Source: Brienomyrus brachyistius | Taxonomy: Eukaryota > Chordata > Actinopteri > Osteoglossiformes > Mormyridae | Direction of reading: 5' to 3' | Length of the DNA stretch: 64,000 nt | NCBI RefSeq assembly: GCF_023856365.1 | Contig: NC_064534.1 | Location: 11,428,536 to 11,492,535 of the forward strand | Made by a program: the position numbers and the translations under genes | Part shown: piece by piece, positions 12,501 through 25,000 of the stretch | Layout of the letters: every line of letters begins with the position of its first letter | How positions within the stretch are numbered: position 1 is the stretch's first letter | The notes under the pieces: generated by a model | Told to the model about the DNA's origin: nothing | The model's input: the letters and a program-made list of their open reading frames with translations, nothing else | Database searches by the model: none

Positions 12501-14565
12501 TAACTGGAATTGTGGCAAACAATCCTAACTGTCCATGTTTTCTGCTAATATTATGACTGCACTTCTCCCACGAATTGATAATCTGCATTTTTCTGTAGAT
12601 GTTTTCAGCAAACATATTTAATTCTGGTCCTGGTGGTCAACATATCAGTAGGTTTTCCAGATCTCATTATACTATTAAGACAACAGAAGGGGAGATAAAC
12701 ATGTTCAGTCTGGACAAATTCTTCAGTGAGGTGAGGTGGGTCAGTGCCTGCAAGAGCAGCCAGCTGAATACAACCCTTATAAGTCTAAAGAGAACAAAGA
12801 AGATACCTTGGGGTAGTCAAGTTCAAAGAAGGTCTCCAAGTTACTAAGTAGGTTGGGGTCCACACCCTTAAGGGGCTTTAGAAGAGACACTCCTGGAAGC
12901 TTGCTATATGGCTGTTTGTCTGGACTCTTCTTGTGGAGGTGAAGTCGACTGCAGGGAAACAAAAGAGGAAGATAGTATCAGATTACTGAAGGACTTATGC
13001 AAGGTGAGTATTTATCTCATAGACAAAGAATCCTGTTGGTCTCCAACCTTGACGTTTTTTACATGAATGTACACTTTTAATTACTTAAATATTCCCATTA
13101 ATCCTTCTATCCAACCCAGTGGGCCACACACAGTCCCCCAGTAAGTCTCAATCAAACTTGACAAGCATATACTTTTACACTTTCAGTCAAACATTCATAC
13201 ACAAAATCTCTGGCAATGCTAAAGATGCGACACACATTTGATTTTGCAAGATAAAATACCATACTACATACAGTGTACTAAGTAGTTTAAGAACACACTG
13301 TCTTAATGGTGTAATACAGGTGTTCCGTCATCACCTTATGATAAGTCCTGGAAAATGTGACACTACAACCTAACGGCACACACCCAAAATTATGCAACAC
13401 TATAGTGACAGTGCATGTCCCAGCAGGCATTACAAAACATCAATACACAATCACTCTCATGAGTAAGACATTCCAGAGCAACTAATTACACCGCATTTGT
13501 AATTGAGATAAAGCCAAGAACCTCTCGTTTAATTTATTACTTCGTTACCAGATTTCTAGCAATTCATACAGCTTGCTAATTAATTAAAGGCGATGTTTCC
13601 CATTAAAGGTATGGACTCGTGGGTTCCCATAACCACAGACTCACTAATGACTGCAAAAATTAACAAACTCCCGTGTCCCAGTGATTATTACCCTACATTA
13701 ACATGGACGAATGCCGATATTAGATTTATTGCAGAGAAAAAGCGAAAGTAGCTGAAGTGAATCCGGCCGTAAACACTGATATAATGACAGAGAGCGAGCA
13801 GCACGGCCAGGGGCAAGATGGCTATTAATATGTCCTTATGGTGAAATGACTAGGCCGGGGCTATTAGTGTAACCGCCGACACGCAACTACAGCCGTATAT
13901 CTCCCCCTTCGAATATGACACAGCGAGACACCGACTGCTGGCTACTTTCAAAAATGTACAGTTTTATATCATGCCAGACTCAGCAGCTCCCGAAAATGTC
14001 TGTACGGCGGCAATGGAGGAGAGCCCTGCGGCACAATGAGCCCCGCCAATGATGTCATGGCAGAATGCGACTAACGTTATCTATCTAACTAACTAGCTAG
14101 CTAGCTAGCTAACGAATTCCTCGTCGGGCATTCACGACCCACTGGATCTGCTTACAATAGCTCAACGTTTTCTGCCGCATCACATACAAGACTTTTTTTC
14201 TTGAAGCCATTTTATAACCGTTCATAACACTGATTAACTAGAAGATATTTATGGAAGGATCTACCACGGGTCGGTTCAAGACATAGCTAAAAAGCTGACT
14301 ACCCAATAGAGAACAGATTACACAGTCGGCTAGGTAATTATTTCAATAAATGGAAACACATATGAACAGACGTGTATAATACTAAAATATTGCTAAATAA
14401 AGAAGAAACGACGTGTTACCCCCTGAGGTGGATGTATCTCGGTATAAACGTAAAGGGTAATACTTACACATAGATAATAGAGATCAAATGCATCAGCCAA
14501 AGAACAATAAACAGAATTAATCCAAATAAGGCAAGCCCTTGTAAAGCAAGCTCAAGCGGGGCCAT
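529..14565 (-). CDS. ugcg: Ceramide glucosyltransferase (glucosylceramide synthase), 9 exons, complete
   Basis: It transfers glucose from UDP-glucose to ceramide, the first step of glucosphingolipid synthesis, on the cytosolic face of the Golgi. Exons in transcription order: 14468-14565, 12807-12948, 5517-5619, 5231-5332, 4706-4818, 2826-3004, 1654-1740, 953-1139, 529-699. They sum to 1182 nt (393 aa plus stop), with matching phase and GT-AG at every junction. Residues 11-33 form an N-terminal membrane anchor. The GT21-family landmarks are visible: Asp92 in DDDDP, Asp144 in CDSGIR, Asp236 in AEDYF, and the RMIRW motif at 272-276. C-terminal hydrophobic segments follow, and the protein ends EEILDV. 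The start is the only ATG in frame before the anchor. The human protein is 394 aa as I recall; the missing residue is in LPGTICEP, where I recall an extra Ile. Identification is very secure. The 3' UTR end and transcription start were not determined. Confidence 0.97.
700..5516 (-). other. ugcg introns 3-8 (non-coding parts)
   Basis: These are the introns between the 3' exons: 700-952, 1140-1653, 1741-2825, 3005-4705, 4819-5230 and 5333-5516. I see AT-rich unique-looking sequence, a G-run near 4930, a C-run near 5142-5155, and a 23-nt A-run at 5394-5416. There is no second gene or RNA gene in them. The short reading frames opposite the exons are antisense shadows. Confidence 0.7.
10003..11107 (+). 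mobile_element. CR1/L2-like LINE fragment: reverse transcriptase C-terminal part and 3' end
   Basis: The translated pieces match the thumb and C-terminal part of a non-LTR reverse transcriptase. In order: a DFQKAFD start near 10010, [21 protein letters not shown], an EYC-type motif at 10606-10620, then [13 protein letters not shown] and [13 protein letters not shown]. The frame is broken, with a stop at 10600 and a short repeat around 10190-10210. The 3' end reads GATGGGCCGAATGGCC followed by CTTATGTTCTTA, a tail familiar from fish LINEs. It sits in ugcg intron 2 against the direction of transcription. It is dead; the exact clade (CR1, L2 or Rex1) needs a library comparison. Confidence 0.85.
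11213..11655 (+). mobile_element. Second LINE fragment: linker / N-terminal reverse transcriptase region
   Basis: The reading frame encodes [24 protein letters not shown] and then [12 protein letters not shown] after an in-frame stop. This is the entry region of a jockey-superfamily reverse transcriptase. It starts just after an A-run/T-run inverted repeat at 11171-11202, which separates it from the preceding LINE fragment. The order of domains shows it is a different insertion, not the continuation of the neighbour. It is non-functional. Confidence 0.75.
12949..14467 (-). other. ugcg intron 1
   Basis: This intron lies between the exon encoding the membrane anchor and the exon beginning at Arg34. 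I see a short palindromic CTAG-rich stretch near 14088-14112 (repeated AGCTAGCT units). Moderately GC-rich sequence around 13740-13930 and 13990-14050 may belong to a CpG-type promoter neighbourhood. No coding sequence or recognisable transposon was found. Confidence 0.55.
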
Positions 14566-14871
14566 GTCTAGCCCGTAATCTGTCTAAACCCCACTAAAAG
14601 TGCTCTGCCGAGCACCGGAGAGGCTACCAGCTACCTATACAAAGCAGGCAATCATGAGACACTGCGGAAAACTCAGGCTCGCGAACAGCGTATCTTGGGC
14701 GTTGCTTCCTTCTTCTTCGTCGCCACGTCCGTTTTCTCATCCGTTTCCCCACAAGTTTTTTTTTAATGGACACGACGCCTCCCTGCTGCCACCGTCTGGC
14801 TGGAGGTTGTATTTGCCTTCCAGAAGGTCCTCGAGGCTACGCTCTAAGCGTTTCAATATTGTTCCATCCGT

Positions 14872-15176
14872 CTATATATCTTCTATACCCACTTGTCGTG
14901 TGTTGGGTCCTAGAAGCCATTAGCACAAGGCTGGAAATAACCATGGTTGGGGTGCCATTCCATTGCAGAGCATGCACATTAACATCGATGACCAATTTGG
15001 TAACTCCAATTGATCTTTGCATGTTTTTTGGACTGTGGGACAAATCTAGAGAACTTGGAGAACAGCACATGAGGACACAGTGATAGCATACAAACGCCAC
15101 ACATGTAGAGCCACAGCAGAGACTGGAACACCGGTGTGAGGCAGCAGTGCTAACTACTGTGCCACCATGCTACCCC
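14872..15176 (-). repeat. Degenerate tRNA-derived SINE
   Basis: On the minus strand it keeps the order of the well-preserved copies elsewhere in the window: GGTGGCACAGTAGTTAGCAC head, a weak B-box region, a PuPy core with TGGACTGTGGGA on the plus strand, and loss of the GGAT tail. It is more diverged than the copies in the UGT array, so it is probably older. Confidence 0.65.
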
Positions 15177-17275
15177 TTTGATGTTTTTGTCCCTGTTCTT
15201 ATTATTATATAGTGGTAGTATATGCTTGAGTTTGCTGCTTTTATACTTTCTTCTCAGTGATTCACTTATGATTCCCACTGAGATCAATCCTTGCCCACCA
15301 CAAATTTCCAAAGCAGCACCTGCCCTCACTATGCTCTGTCACAGGCATATTTGTTATTAGAACAAACATCAGTGCTCTGAACACAGACCTACTCTTTATC
15401 AGAAGTACCATCTGTTGGCTTTTACCAAAGGCTTCCTTGTATAAATTACCTCTGCTGGACAGATATTAATGGAAGATGGACACTACTTAAGCTAATCAAT
15501 AGCACAGTGCCAATAAGACGGGCTGTTTCTCAATACTGGGAGGCTCCAAGATACTCGTTACAAGTTATGCTGGAGCAGGAGACTCTAAGGGTGCTTTGTC
15601 TATAAAATAAAGTTCATGCTTTCATCTGCAAACCGATTCTTTCTTTTTGACATCGTCATAATACATCATTTACTAATTGACAATGGCAATATCATTACAA
15701 TTTTTGCCTGAAACTATACAGCAGTTGCAGACAATTGATCATAAAAGATTAAGCATTGTTGTCTTTCCTGAACCCTCTCCTAGTCAGCACTTGGCACACG
15801 GCAAGATTGAGCCCTTTAAATGATGACATGACAATGGTTTCAGTGTAATTTTTATAGCATGATAATGACTTAATTGTAATTTTAACCAAGATTAAAATAC
15901 AACTACACCCAATGTAACTGCACTGCTGTACTACAAAATAACAAACAAGAGCAAGAAAATGTGAAATGGAGCTGGTCAGATTTGACGGTACAACTGTGAC
16001 TTCATGGTGTCTTCCAGGCCAGTGCAAATAATAAGTGTGTATAACAACAAACAGCTGAGTCATGGGAGCTAGATGCAGGCCACAGTTCTCAGGCTGAGAG
16101 GTAGCAGTTTTCATAGGGGCCAAGGTCAAAAACGAATTCTGATTTCTGATCCTTTCAGGTCTGATCTGTAAAAACCTCATATAGAGAAACAACTCACTCT
16201 TTGTTGCCCCCTCATCAAATGGCATCCTAGGTGAACACCTATGTTACCTACTGTATAGGGTGGGTTGGCTCTGCTGCTACCTTTAATTGCCACTGACTTT
16301 AGAAGACTTAACAAAAGACAGTGGTTTATTTGATGTGGGATATTGCATAACTGAACCACTTTTAAATGACTGAGGAGACATTGTCAGTTTTAGAGACGAG
16401 CTTCTTGTTGATGCGTGTTCTGCCATTTTGCTGCTGAGTGTTTGTGCCCCAGAAAACAAGGCAATTTAAGAAAGTAGGTCCAGCGTGCTGTAAGTAGCCA
16501 GGCTAAAACAAATGGTGATTTTCATTTTACACATCATCCTAAACCAAAAACTCAAATTAATGAACAAAACTGAACTGTCAACCAGCTCTAGTTACAAGCA
16601 AGCAGCCAGCTACAGTACATTTCTCTTGCCAGTGATAACAGGTCTTTCACCATTGGCTAGTGCCAGTCCACAGTCTGAGAAACACTGGAGTAGAGGATTC
16701 CAGTACCCCTGCACAGTCACTCCCCCTTCTGCTGGATGATATAGAAAACCCAGTGCCTGTAACCCAGGCTACTGATCTGTTCCTGAAGCCCGGACCATGC
16801 CTCTGTCCCCTGAATCACTCAGGGATTCCACCCCATTTATCCTGCTGGCTAGATGTGTCTATGCTTCCTGCTTACGATCTTGTTTTTGACTGGAACAGAA
16901 TAAAATGTATTTAGGACAGCATAACAATGATGTGTTAATGTAATAGGCCTAAATGAATTGCAATGACAAGAATGGAGATTTGCAACAAAAAAATCATTGT
17001 ATCTATAAGCAAATAGATTGACTTCAGCCCATGGTTTGTGATCAGTCTTTAAGTGCCTCCAGCATGCTGATCTTAAACCGTCATAGAATATTTGACAGTA
17101 TGCAGTTTAAGAATATAAAAATATATAAAATATAGAAATATATAAAACAGCAAGGACTTTTGTAATATCTAAGCCATTTAGTCTCTAATCACTAGTGGAC
17201 TGAGGCAATTTGAAATTCCAGGTAAAAGCCCTGTTATAATCAGTAGTGTTTATAAACCTGAGGAGTTCCTTAAAC

Positions 17276-17665
17276 TACAGCTAAGGTATAATTGGCAGAC
17301 TCTTGAGGGTACAATCCCAGTGACAAGCAAAGGTGCAAGTTAGTAATTGGGAGGAGCCAATCCGCTACAGCAACAGCTACTCCCAGAGTATGGCAGTCAT
17401 CAGAGTGTCCAGACCAATAATAGGTATACCCACCTACAGAGATCTGGCCACTCCCTGGTTTGTGTACCTCAGAGAGTGTTGTAAAAATGCGGAGTTCATG
17501 AAGCTCCTCCGACAGCAGAGGAAGATGGTCATCATGCTGGAGAGACAAGACGTTCCATGTGCCTACCCGGATGGGCAGCCTCACTCTGGGACACCAGCAC
17601 TGATCCCCAACAGGCCTGACCCCATTGCCTCTCCGGTGGTTTACCGGCATGCATCATATGCAACT
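17276..17665 (-). mobile_element. RTE/BovB-like LINE endonuclease-domain fragment
   Basis: The minus frame reads VRLPIRVGTWNVLSLQ, then LPLLSEELHELRI, SEVHKPGSG and GGYTYYWSGHSD. This is the start of an APE-type endonuclease (the GTWNV and SEVR-like blocks) as found in RTE-class non-LTR elements. No reverse transcriptase follows, so it is a truncated relic lying in intergenic DNA. Confidence 0.8.
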
Positions 17666-17765
17666 GAAAAAAAAAATTCAGTCACCTTAAATGAATAGAA
17701 ATACCAAATTAGACCGCTACAGTAATTGATCCCTAAGGATATAGTTTTCAGGACATTATTAGAAT

Positions 17766-17860
17766 TCATTTATTATTATTATTATTATTATCATTATTAT
17801 TAATAATAACGACAATAACAACAATAATAATGATAATAATAATAACAATAATAATATTTC
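17766..17860. repeat. Imperfect ATT/AAT trinucleotide microsatellite
   Basis: A run of ATT units changes into AAT and AAC units, about 95 bp in all, interrupted by single changes. The two halves are roughly inverted, so the strand could fold back on itself. It lies upstream of shoc1 in intergenic DNA. Confidence 0.85.
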
Positions 17861-19062
17861 CATATTCTTTAAAACATTTGCTAAAAAATATTTTGACTTT
17901 ACATATTACTGCAGCAGTCTATGACATATAGTATTTATGACTATAAATTACAAGCCTGGGTTTATGATGCAGGATAGTAACTACTGCCCTGCTTATCGTT
18001 TAAATTCTGTGAGTTAGCATATGGATTGCAGCACGGGATAGAGATATTTTCCTTAAGTAGACTGTAGCACGCATAGATTGCATGTGCATTTACCACATTT
18101 CGAACCTCCTTTGGGCAGTCCTCTTTCCTGAGCTGTTTGCACCAGCGGGTTTGCAGAAAACACGGTGATACTTGATGTGGCAGGTACTGTAGGTGATGCA
18201 ATATGATGCATGGGATCCCGCATTGTGGAGTCCTGGTGTTATTTACTTCCCTCCCGTGACACTCTTCAGCACTCCGTACAGGGCAGGCCCTGGGTGATCC
18301 TAGCTAGCTCGCGTCTCTTTCCTAAGATAAGTAGTACAATATTAAAAGTGGTGTAAATATCTGTAATGCCACGCGATGCAACCAGAGGTGTCTTCTGAGT
18401 TTGTCACTCGCTCTTTATCGGCACAGATAAAATCTTCACAGTTTCAGAGGCGTATAGTTCATGGCGGTAAACGGATCGGAAGGTTTGGAGGAGCGTTACG
18501 AAGGAATTTAGGTCTTTTTAATTTTTTAATTAAACCATCAGTCCCATCGAGTGTTATCCTTTAGTCGAACGCCACTTTCTTTAAGATGTTCACAAAATAA
18601 TTGACTAATAAATTAGCTGTATTTTTTTTAAATCAAGTATCCAATTACCATCATTTAACGAAATACAGATAACATTCAAGGGAATTTGTAAGCATTCGTC
18701 TGTTGTTTTTAGCTCTAATAGTACTTAGTACATAACTGTTTATGTAATAGTTTCCTAGTCTCAACAGCACTAACTTAGGCGACTTAGCTAACTAACCAAA
18801 TAAAATATTTTTTTTACGTCGATGGGACCAGTTGGGTATGTTTTATTTTTTTTCAGAGTGGTGTAAGATTAATAATAAAAGGAAACAGGACATGGTATGA
18901 TACGTCTCGTGTGAAAATTGGTGACCTTTTAGCTGAGCAGTTAGTCTCCGCTAATTTTATCTGTATATCGATGTCTGTCTGTATGTCTCTGTTTCTGTGT
19001 ATTATTTCAGTAATTACAAGTCTGATAGAGAAATTACGTGTCCAATACAGTCTAGAAGGAAA

Positions 19063-22000
19063 ATGTTCTCTGCTATCAGATACAAGTCTATAGATTATGC
19101 ATTTGAGGTAAGTGCTTCGGATAATTTCATACAGCATTGCCTTTTTTTCTATGTCTGTAATGCCCTAACAGACGATCAGAAACATAAACCACTCAGCTTC
19201 CCTCCAACGCAGGCTTCCGCAAGATGCAAGATGACTATGAGCTTGCTGGCCCTCCCGTTGCCAGAGCGAACGAGAGAACTTCCTGATCTTGCTTTTCGGG
19301 AGCCATGGACCAGAGGTAGAATGTTTGAAACAACAATAGTAACAATAATAATTATAATACGTTATTTGCTCTCAGTAATAAGGTTTAACACGCAAAAGGG
19401 TTCCCCCCCCCCCATGAAACGAACCTGTGTCCTATACTATGAAAAAGGGGGGACTGGCTTGTCGGGGTAACTTGTCAGTAACCCCGCTTCGTAGTACAGG
19501 CTACAGGTTGGTGACCTACTGGTAATTCTGTGGGGTTTGAGTCCCCATTTCTCAATTACCCAGTCTTATTTTAAAATATGATTCCTGTTATTTTTTTTGT
19601 ATTATATCCAGTTACTTTATGTTTTTTGCTGATTGAGTAAAAACTGAGTCTGTCCATTTCATACACGTTTTTTGATTTTTGAACTTTCTTCAGTCATACA
19701 GCATTCATTTTTTTTATTTCATATATCACAGGTGTATCTTTTGTTAAAAAATACTGTGGAAAAGTAAAAAAGGACAGTATGATACAGCTGCATAGGAATT
19801 TGTTTTCTTGCATATCCTTGTTTTCTTTTCAAAGAGAGAGACAATACAACCATCAGATTGATTAAATGTAACTGTATTGACTCCTGTAAATTCATATAAA
19901 AACAATATAACGTGTCAAAGCCACAGGTGAGCAGTACTGTCACTGGGATATTGTTTATCATAATGCTGTATAACCTGCTTTGTTTCCACAGCAAAAGTAA
20001 TGTCCTCTTGTAGGCTATCAGTTGGTGGATCTGTGCTGGATGATTTGTGCACAAGTAGAGAAGTGGTAGACATTCCAGAAAAGTATGTTCTCTTTGTATT
20101 TTATTTGTCGTTTACGTACTTTATATATTACTGTGTGGAATTTCAGAGCAATAGGAGAGACAGAGCGGGAACAGATGAGCATTTTATTCCCATTTAATTC
20201 TATACAAAAGTGATATGATCAGATAACCAACTGTTGTTCAAGGAACTGCCCAAAATCTATTTGCATCCTTGTTGTCAGACTTATACTGGAAATCTGTGGA
20301 AGCAGAACATATGCAGGAAGATTTTCAGTTGTAGTTGACTCAGTGAACTAAAATCACAGCTCCTCTGTCTGTATTGAGTTTGCATGGCTAATAATCTTAG
20401 GTTAATTCCTACTGCTAAGTTGCCCATGTTGTGTGCGGATGGGCCCTGAATGGGCATCCTGTCCGAGGGTCTAGTTTTTTAATAATAAATAATAAGAAAA
20501 TGGAAGGTTTTTCAGTTATCAATAGATTCCTTGCTACATTTGCAATAATGTTCCCTTTTATTAGTAAACTGAGATTTCTGTTTTACTTCAAAGATTTGAA
20601 CCTGTTTCAGGTGGTTAGGTGACATTTCTAAACATGAAACCGCAACAAACCCATTCCGTCCTTTACCTTTTATAACCTGGCGTAACTCGTGCTTTCCTTC
20701 AGGATAAGTTTCTCCTCGACTCGAGGAGGGGTGGCACGTCTGACTTCTCAGACTGGTGTGAACCACCCATCCTGGTGTGAGACTTTCAGCATAGGTGCAA
20801 TAGAACAACAGCTGATAAGACAACATGAGAGTGAGTCCATAAACGACATTCTCTCACACTTAAGCATGCACAGCCGCGCACACTTGGGAATCTAACACAC
20901 ATATAATGAGATACAGATAATCATATGTGCAGCACATAGCAGTGCTTAACGACATGGACAGATATTATGAGGGAACTATACTGTGGTATTTTTTTGCAAA
21001 ATAAAGTTCTGTGCAAAGGTCTGGGAATTGTTTAAAGCTATTTATCTGGGTAGTAAATACAGTATTTACGCAGAACAAAAATCGTGCTTAACACCAGAAT
21101 ATATGCATGTTAAGAGTAATACAATAAAAAAAAGAGTAATTTCTGCTGTTCTCCAAAAGGTTACTGGTATCTCATGGGCTGGCTAGAAGAACCATATGAG
21201 ATGTGCTAGTGGTCAAGTCAAAAAATACATGGGTGTATTGGAATGTTGCTGCAAATACTGGGGTGACTTTAGGAGGTTATGAAATAGTTAAGCTAATATA
21301 TTTTAGCACGCATAACAAAAAGTTTCACACCTACATGGAGATCATTTGAACATCCCTTCTTTTGACTCCCTAGGGCTTTTACACAGTACTGTACATGCAT
21401 ACAAGGGTATGACTTTGGGTTGACCATGGGGGGGGGGGGGGGGGGGGTTGAGGTTTCCATCCATTTAAGGGGGTCCAGGGGTTGTATTGGCTGGTTTTGA
21501 TTACTGGGGGCAGTTTCCAAAATTTTTGCACATTCACTGGACCATAAGCAATTAAAAAAGATTGTTAGCTAGCTTTGAGCATGATTTTTTTAATTTGGCA
21601 CCAGTAAAATGAAATATTTCAGACTTGAGCACTGGCAAGTAAATGACATAATCGAATGGCAAGCATTTAAAGATCTTATTTTGCCTGGTTATCTTTGTCC
21701 TGCAACTTACCAGCGTAAAGAAATGTGCAGTGAGCCGAAAACAGTAACAAAATTTATCTTTGCATGTCCCTTTAAAGCTGATTTGCCTTGCATGGTATTT
21801 GCATTTCCCAAGAATACAAGCCTTCGCTCTTCAATAGGTTTTCTCATTGTGCCGACAGAATGTCTAGATTTGGTCCAGTCTCAAATAGATGGTGAATACT
21901 GTAGCACTAGCTTGTAGTTTTATACTTTGTCTTTAAAATTAACATAGGTTTGCTCTGTAGATATATCAATGAATGGTATCTTATATTAAGAACTCTGTGT

Positions 22001-25000
22001 CCTGGCCAGATCTCTGCTTGGAGGAGGTGTTCTGTGTTGATTTCCTACCAAAATTCCAGAAGCTTCCATCGTTGGACATTCTTTTGACCAGACTGAAAAC
22101 CCTAACTGTGTCAGACCCTTTGCTAACGCTCATGGCTGTTTCAGAGCCCTGCATTCTGAGGTACATAGCCCTGACTATCATCATTAATTTTCAGACCTGC
22201 ATAGGAAGTAACTAGCGTCACTGTTATACGTCTCCTGAAACGTATAAATCATGTACTCCATGGGTTTTTGTAAACTGCAGTGTTATAACTGTCCTGTAGC
22301 TTTTAAAGTCTCTTGAACGACTTTCGGTTTGTACTATGTAAAATAGCCATTAATGCCACGAAATACGAATCACAGGAACATACACATTCTGTCTAATATG
22401 AAATTACAGATGATCTTCATTTTTGACAGCTACATAAATAGTTTAGACATACCTCAGTCAAAATTGGCTGTGTTAGCTATTAAATCTATATCAGTGAAAT
22501 TCATACAATTTACTGGTGGAAACTGAATAGCCTTGCTCTGCAGACATCGCTAATTCTTGCTTTACTCTGGAAAATCTTCTGTGCAGGGACTGTGTACCGT
22601 GGGAGGACACTGTAGCAGCAGGTGCCAATACTGGGAAAGCCAATGTAAAGGAGCAGTTTCTCACAGAGTCTCTGGCAGACAAAGAGGTACAGCTATGTGT
22701 ACTTTGGACAGGAAGTGGCATTGGCACTGATTAAAGGCGTGTTGCTCCAGCACGTGCTATCATTGGGCACTAAGGGTAAAATTTAGCAGATATAGTATAT
22801 TATGTGCAGAATTCGAAGATTAGTCATTTTCATTTAGCTAAACTGTTTTTGTTTACTGTCTGTTTTAAGAGATCCCAAAATGTATTAACTGTTTTTAAAA
22901 GTTTTTTTTTTTTAAGTTTTCTTTTTAAGGATCCTTATGTTTTGAAGGATTTCTGTATTTTCAAAGGTATCTAAGTGGTTTCTCAAGTATTTTTGAAAAT
23001 ATATTAGTAATGGGATTTTGCTGACTTTATACTTGCCAAAATCACCTCTTTTTGCGCTGTATTACCCGGCTACGAGGAAAAATAATACTTAATGCCACTT
23101 TTTGGTAGAAATCGCTAGAGTTGAAAATGTGTTGAATTGGAAAACACTCCAGTATTTTCGAGGGTGTATTCTAGGGCCATTTCAAGTGCACTGGTGCCCT
23201 GATTGTTTACCAGGAGTATCCTTTGTTCCAGGGTCTCCTGCTTGATGTGGTGCTTGAGTTCCACGTCCAAAGCCCAGCTCGCCTTTCTCTGTACAGCACC
23301 CTCAAGAACATAACTTCTGTTGTCCCAGAAATTGTACTGGAGAGCAGTACCAGTCTGGAGTACCTCAGAATGGGTGAGGGGCCCCTTTTCCATCCATCCA
23401 TCCATCCATCCATCATCCTGTGAGGGTGGATCCCGATCACCTCATCCAGTCTCTCTCACCCGAGTACTAACAGCTGTGTTGTATTCTGGTCTGGTTTTGT
23501 CTAATTCCTCCATCTCTTTTTCCTCGTTGTGAGGAGTTGCTGATGAATGGCTAGTTACCGAGCGTTACTCAGCACTGCTTTCCCCCCGGGTTCCTGAGTG
23601 CGACTTTGCATGTGTGTTCCTCCTGATCCCCTGCCCAGGGAGTATGTGTTCCACCCTCTTTCTTGGTACGAGTGTGTCTCCCTCATCTGCACATGTACCT
23701 TCCTTCACCTTCATGTTCAGGATAGATTCTCTGGCTTCTTGACAATTGCTTACGTCCCCGACCACGGTTCTTGTGCCTCATCTTGACTTTCCGTTTACTC
23801 GGCATCGAGATCCCCGGCCCTTGACATATATCCATTTATTTATTTTCCGTAACCACTTACCCAGTATATACTTTCAAGCACAATTTCAGCAATTTTGTTC
23901 ATTGATAAATGACGTGATTCTAGTGGCAGTGTTTTGCAGAATGGTCATCTGCAAACTGCTCTGTCATTAAGTTAATGGCAAAAGATGACTTGTAGTTATT
24001 TTCTTTGAACCCATAGTTATTGGGTGGTTCTTACCCCACGGTAACAATGCTGTGGCCTCATTTTCTGTTGGACTTTATTTATTTATTCATGTTGTGATTT
24101 TGTAAATGTTTGAAATAACTGAAAAGCTTTTTGAACTTTGGGAATATATGTACGTATATAATGATTTATAAGCAGTTTCCAGGAATTGTGGACTTCTGAA
24201 TTAATGTTTAGATTTTCTTATCTAAAATAAATCTGAACTAAAAGCTCCATAGATGATATATTATAGCTTTTTTATGTGTGGATGTTTATATCCAGTGTTG
24301 GGGAAGTTATTCACAAAAATAACCCGTTAAAAACAGAGGTGGAAAGTTCCAGAAAGTTCAAATCGAGATCAAGTTTTTGTATCAACCAACCAATATAGTA
24401 GAAAAGAGTCAATGTCACAGAATACTCAGCTGGTTGAGTACTCTGTGCCTGGTTCAGATTAAATGCATGCTTTGGGAAAACATATGGTAATAATCATATT
24501 TTAATCTGAATGTACACAGGTAATAATAATAATGATGAAAAATTAAACAGATGGATTCTGTGGGCTTCTGGTTGTTGCAGAGATCATTTTGCAGAAGTTA
24601 TACTGTGGCTTCACTTCCAGGGACGAGAGTTTGAACACCACCTGTTATTAATATGTCGAGTTTGCATGTTCTCTTGCATTCAGTGTGCAGGTTTTTTTCG
24701 CAGCTATTCTTGATCCCTCCCATAGTGCAAAGACATGCAGTTACTCTGATTGGCATCTATAAAATGCCCAAAGTGTGCGTGGGTGTGTGTGTGAGTGCAT
24801 ACCTCTATCCTGCAAAGATCTGAATTCACAACCAGGGTGTATCCCTGCATAATGAGTCTCTACTTGTTTTATAGTGACACCAAAATTTGTAATAACATTT
24901 TTAATTTTGACTTTGCCATAGGCCCCGTCACCTCAACGGGGCAATTTTGTGCGAAAGCGAGTGAATTGGCATGACCCCAAGCAAATGGTTGTGCCATGAG

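Larger units (their letters stand above)
5620..12806 (-). other. ugcg intron 2 (7.2 kb)
   Basis: This is the largest ugcg intron, between the exon ending FFELDYPK and the exon starting YEILLCVQ. It is AT-rich. It contains a (TGA)n microsatellite at 5872-5890 and two retrotransposon fragments, annotated separately at 10003-11107 and 11213-11655. I see no gene in the rest. Confidence 0.75.
14566..19010. other. Intergenic region between divergent ugcg and shoc1
   Basis: ugcg is transcribed leftward from here and shoc1 rightward. The first few hundred bases (14566-14750) should hold the ugcg 5' UTR and promoter, and the CpG-containing stretch near 18230-18500 is the likely shoc1 promoter or non-coding first exon. 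Between them are a decayed SINE (14872-15176), an RTE endonuclease fragment (17276-17665) and an ATT/AAT microsatellite (17766-17860). The spacing of about 4.4 kb is too large for a classic shared bidirectional promoter. No gene was recognised. Confidence 0.6.

Noticed and set aside
15749..16225. 158-codon minus-strand open frame between ugcg and shoc1
   Set aside because: Low-complexity hydrophobic translation without family resemblance; chance frame in AT-rich DNA.
14563..19063. Shared bidirectional promoter for ugcg and shoc1
   Set aside because: The two starts are 4.5 kb apart with repeats between them; separate promoters are more likely.
21428..21447. G20 run as a G-quadruplex regulator
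   Set aside because: A single homopolymer run in an intron is more simply slippage or assembly noise; nothing links it to function.
21609..21837. Open frame in front of shoc1 exon 5 as a longer exon
   Set aside because: No acceptor with a good pyrimidine tract in a matching phase; the 54-nt exon at 21838-21891 fits on both sides.
21963..22009. Upstream extension of shoc1 exon 6
   Set aside because: The frame that continues into the conserved DFLPKF segment meets a TGA just upstream, and the AG at 22008-22009 restores phase with exon 5.
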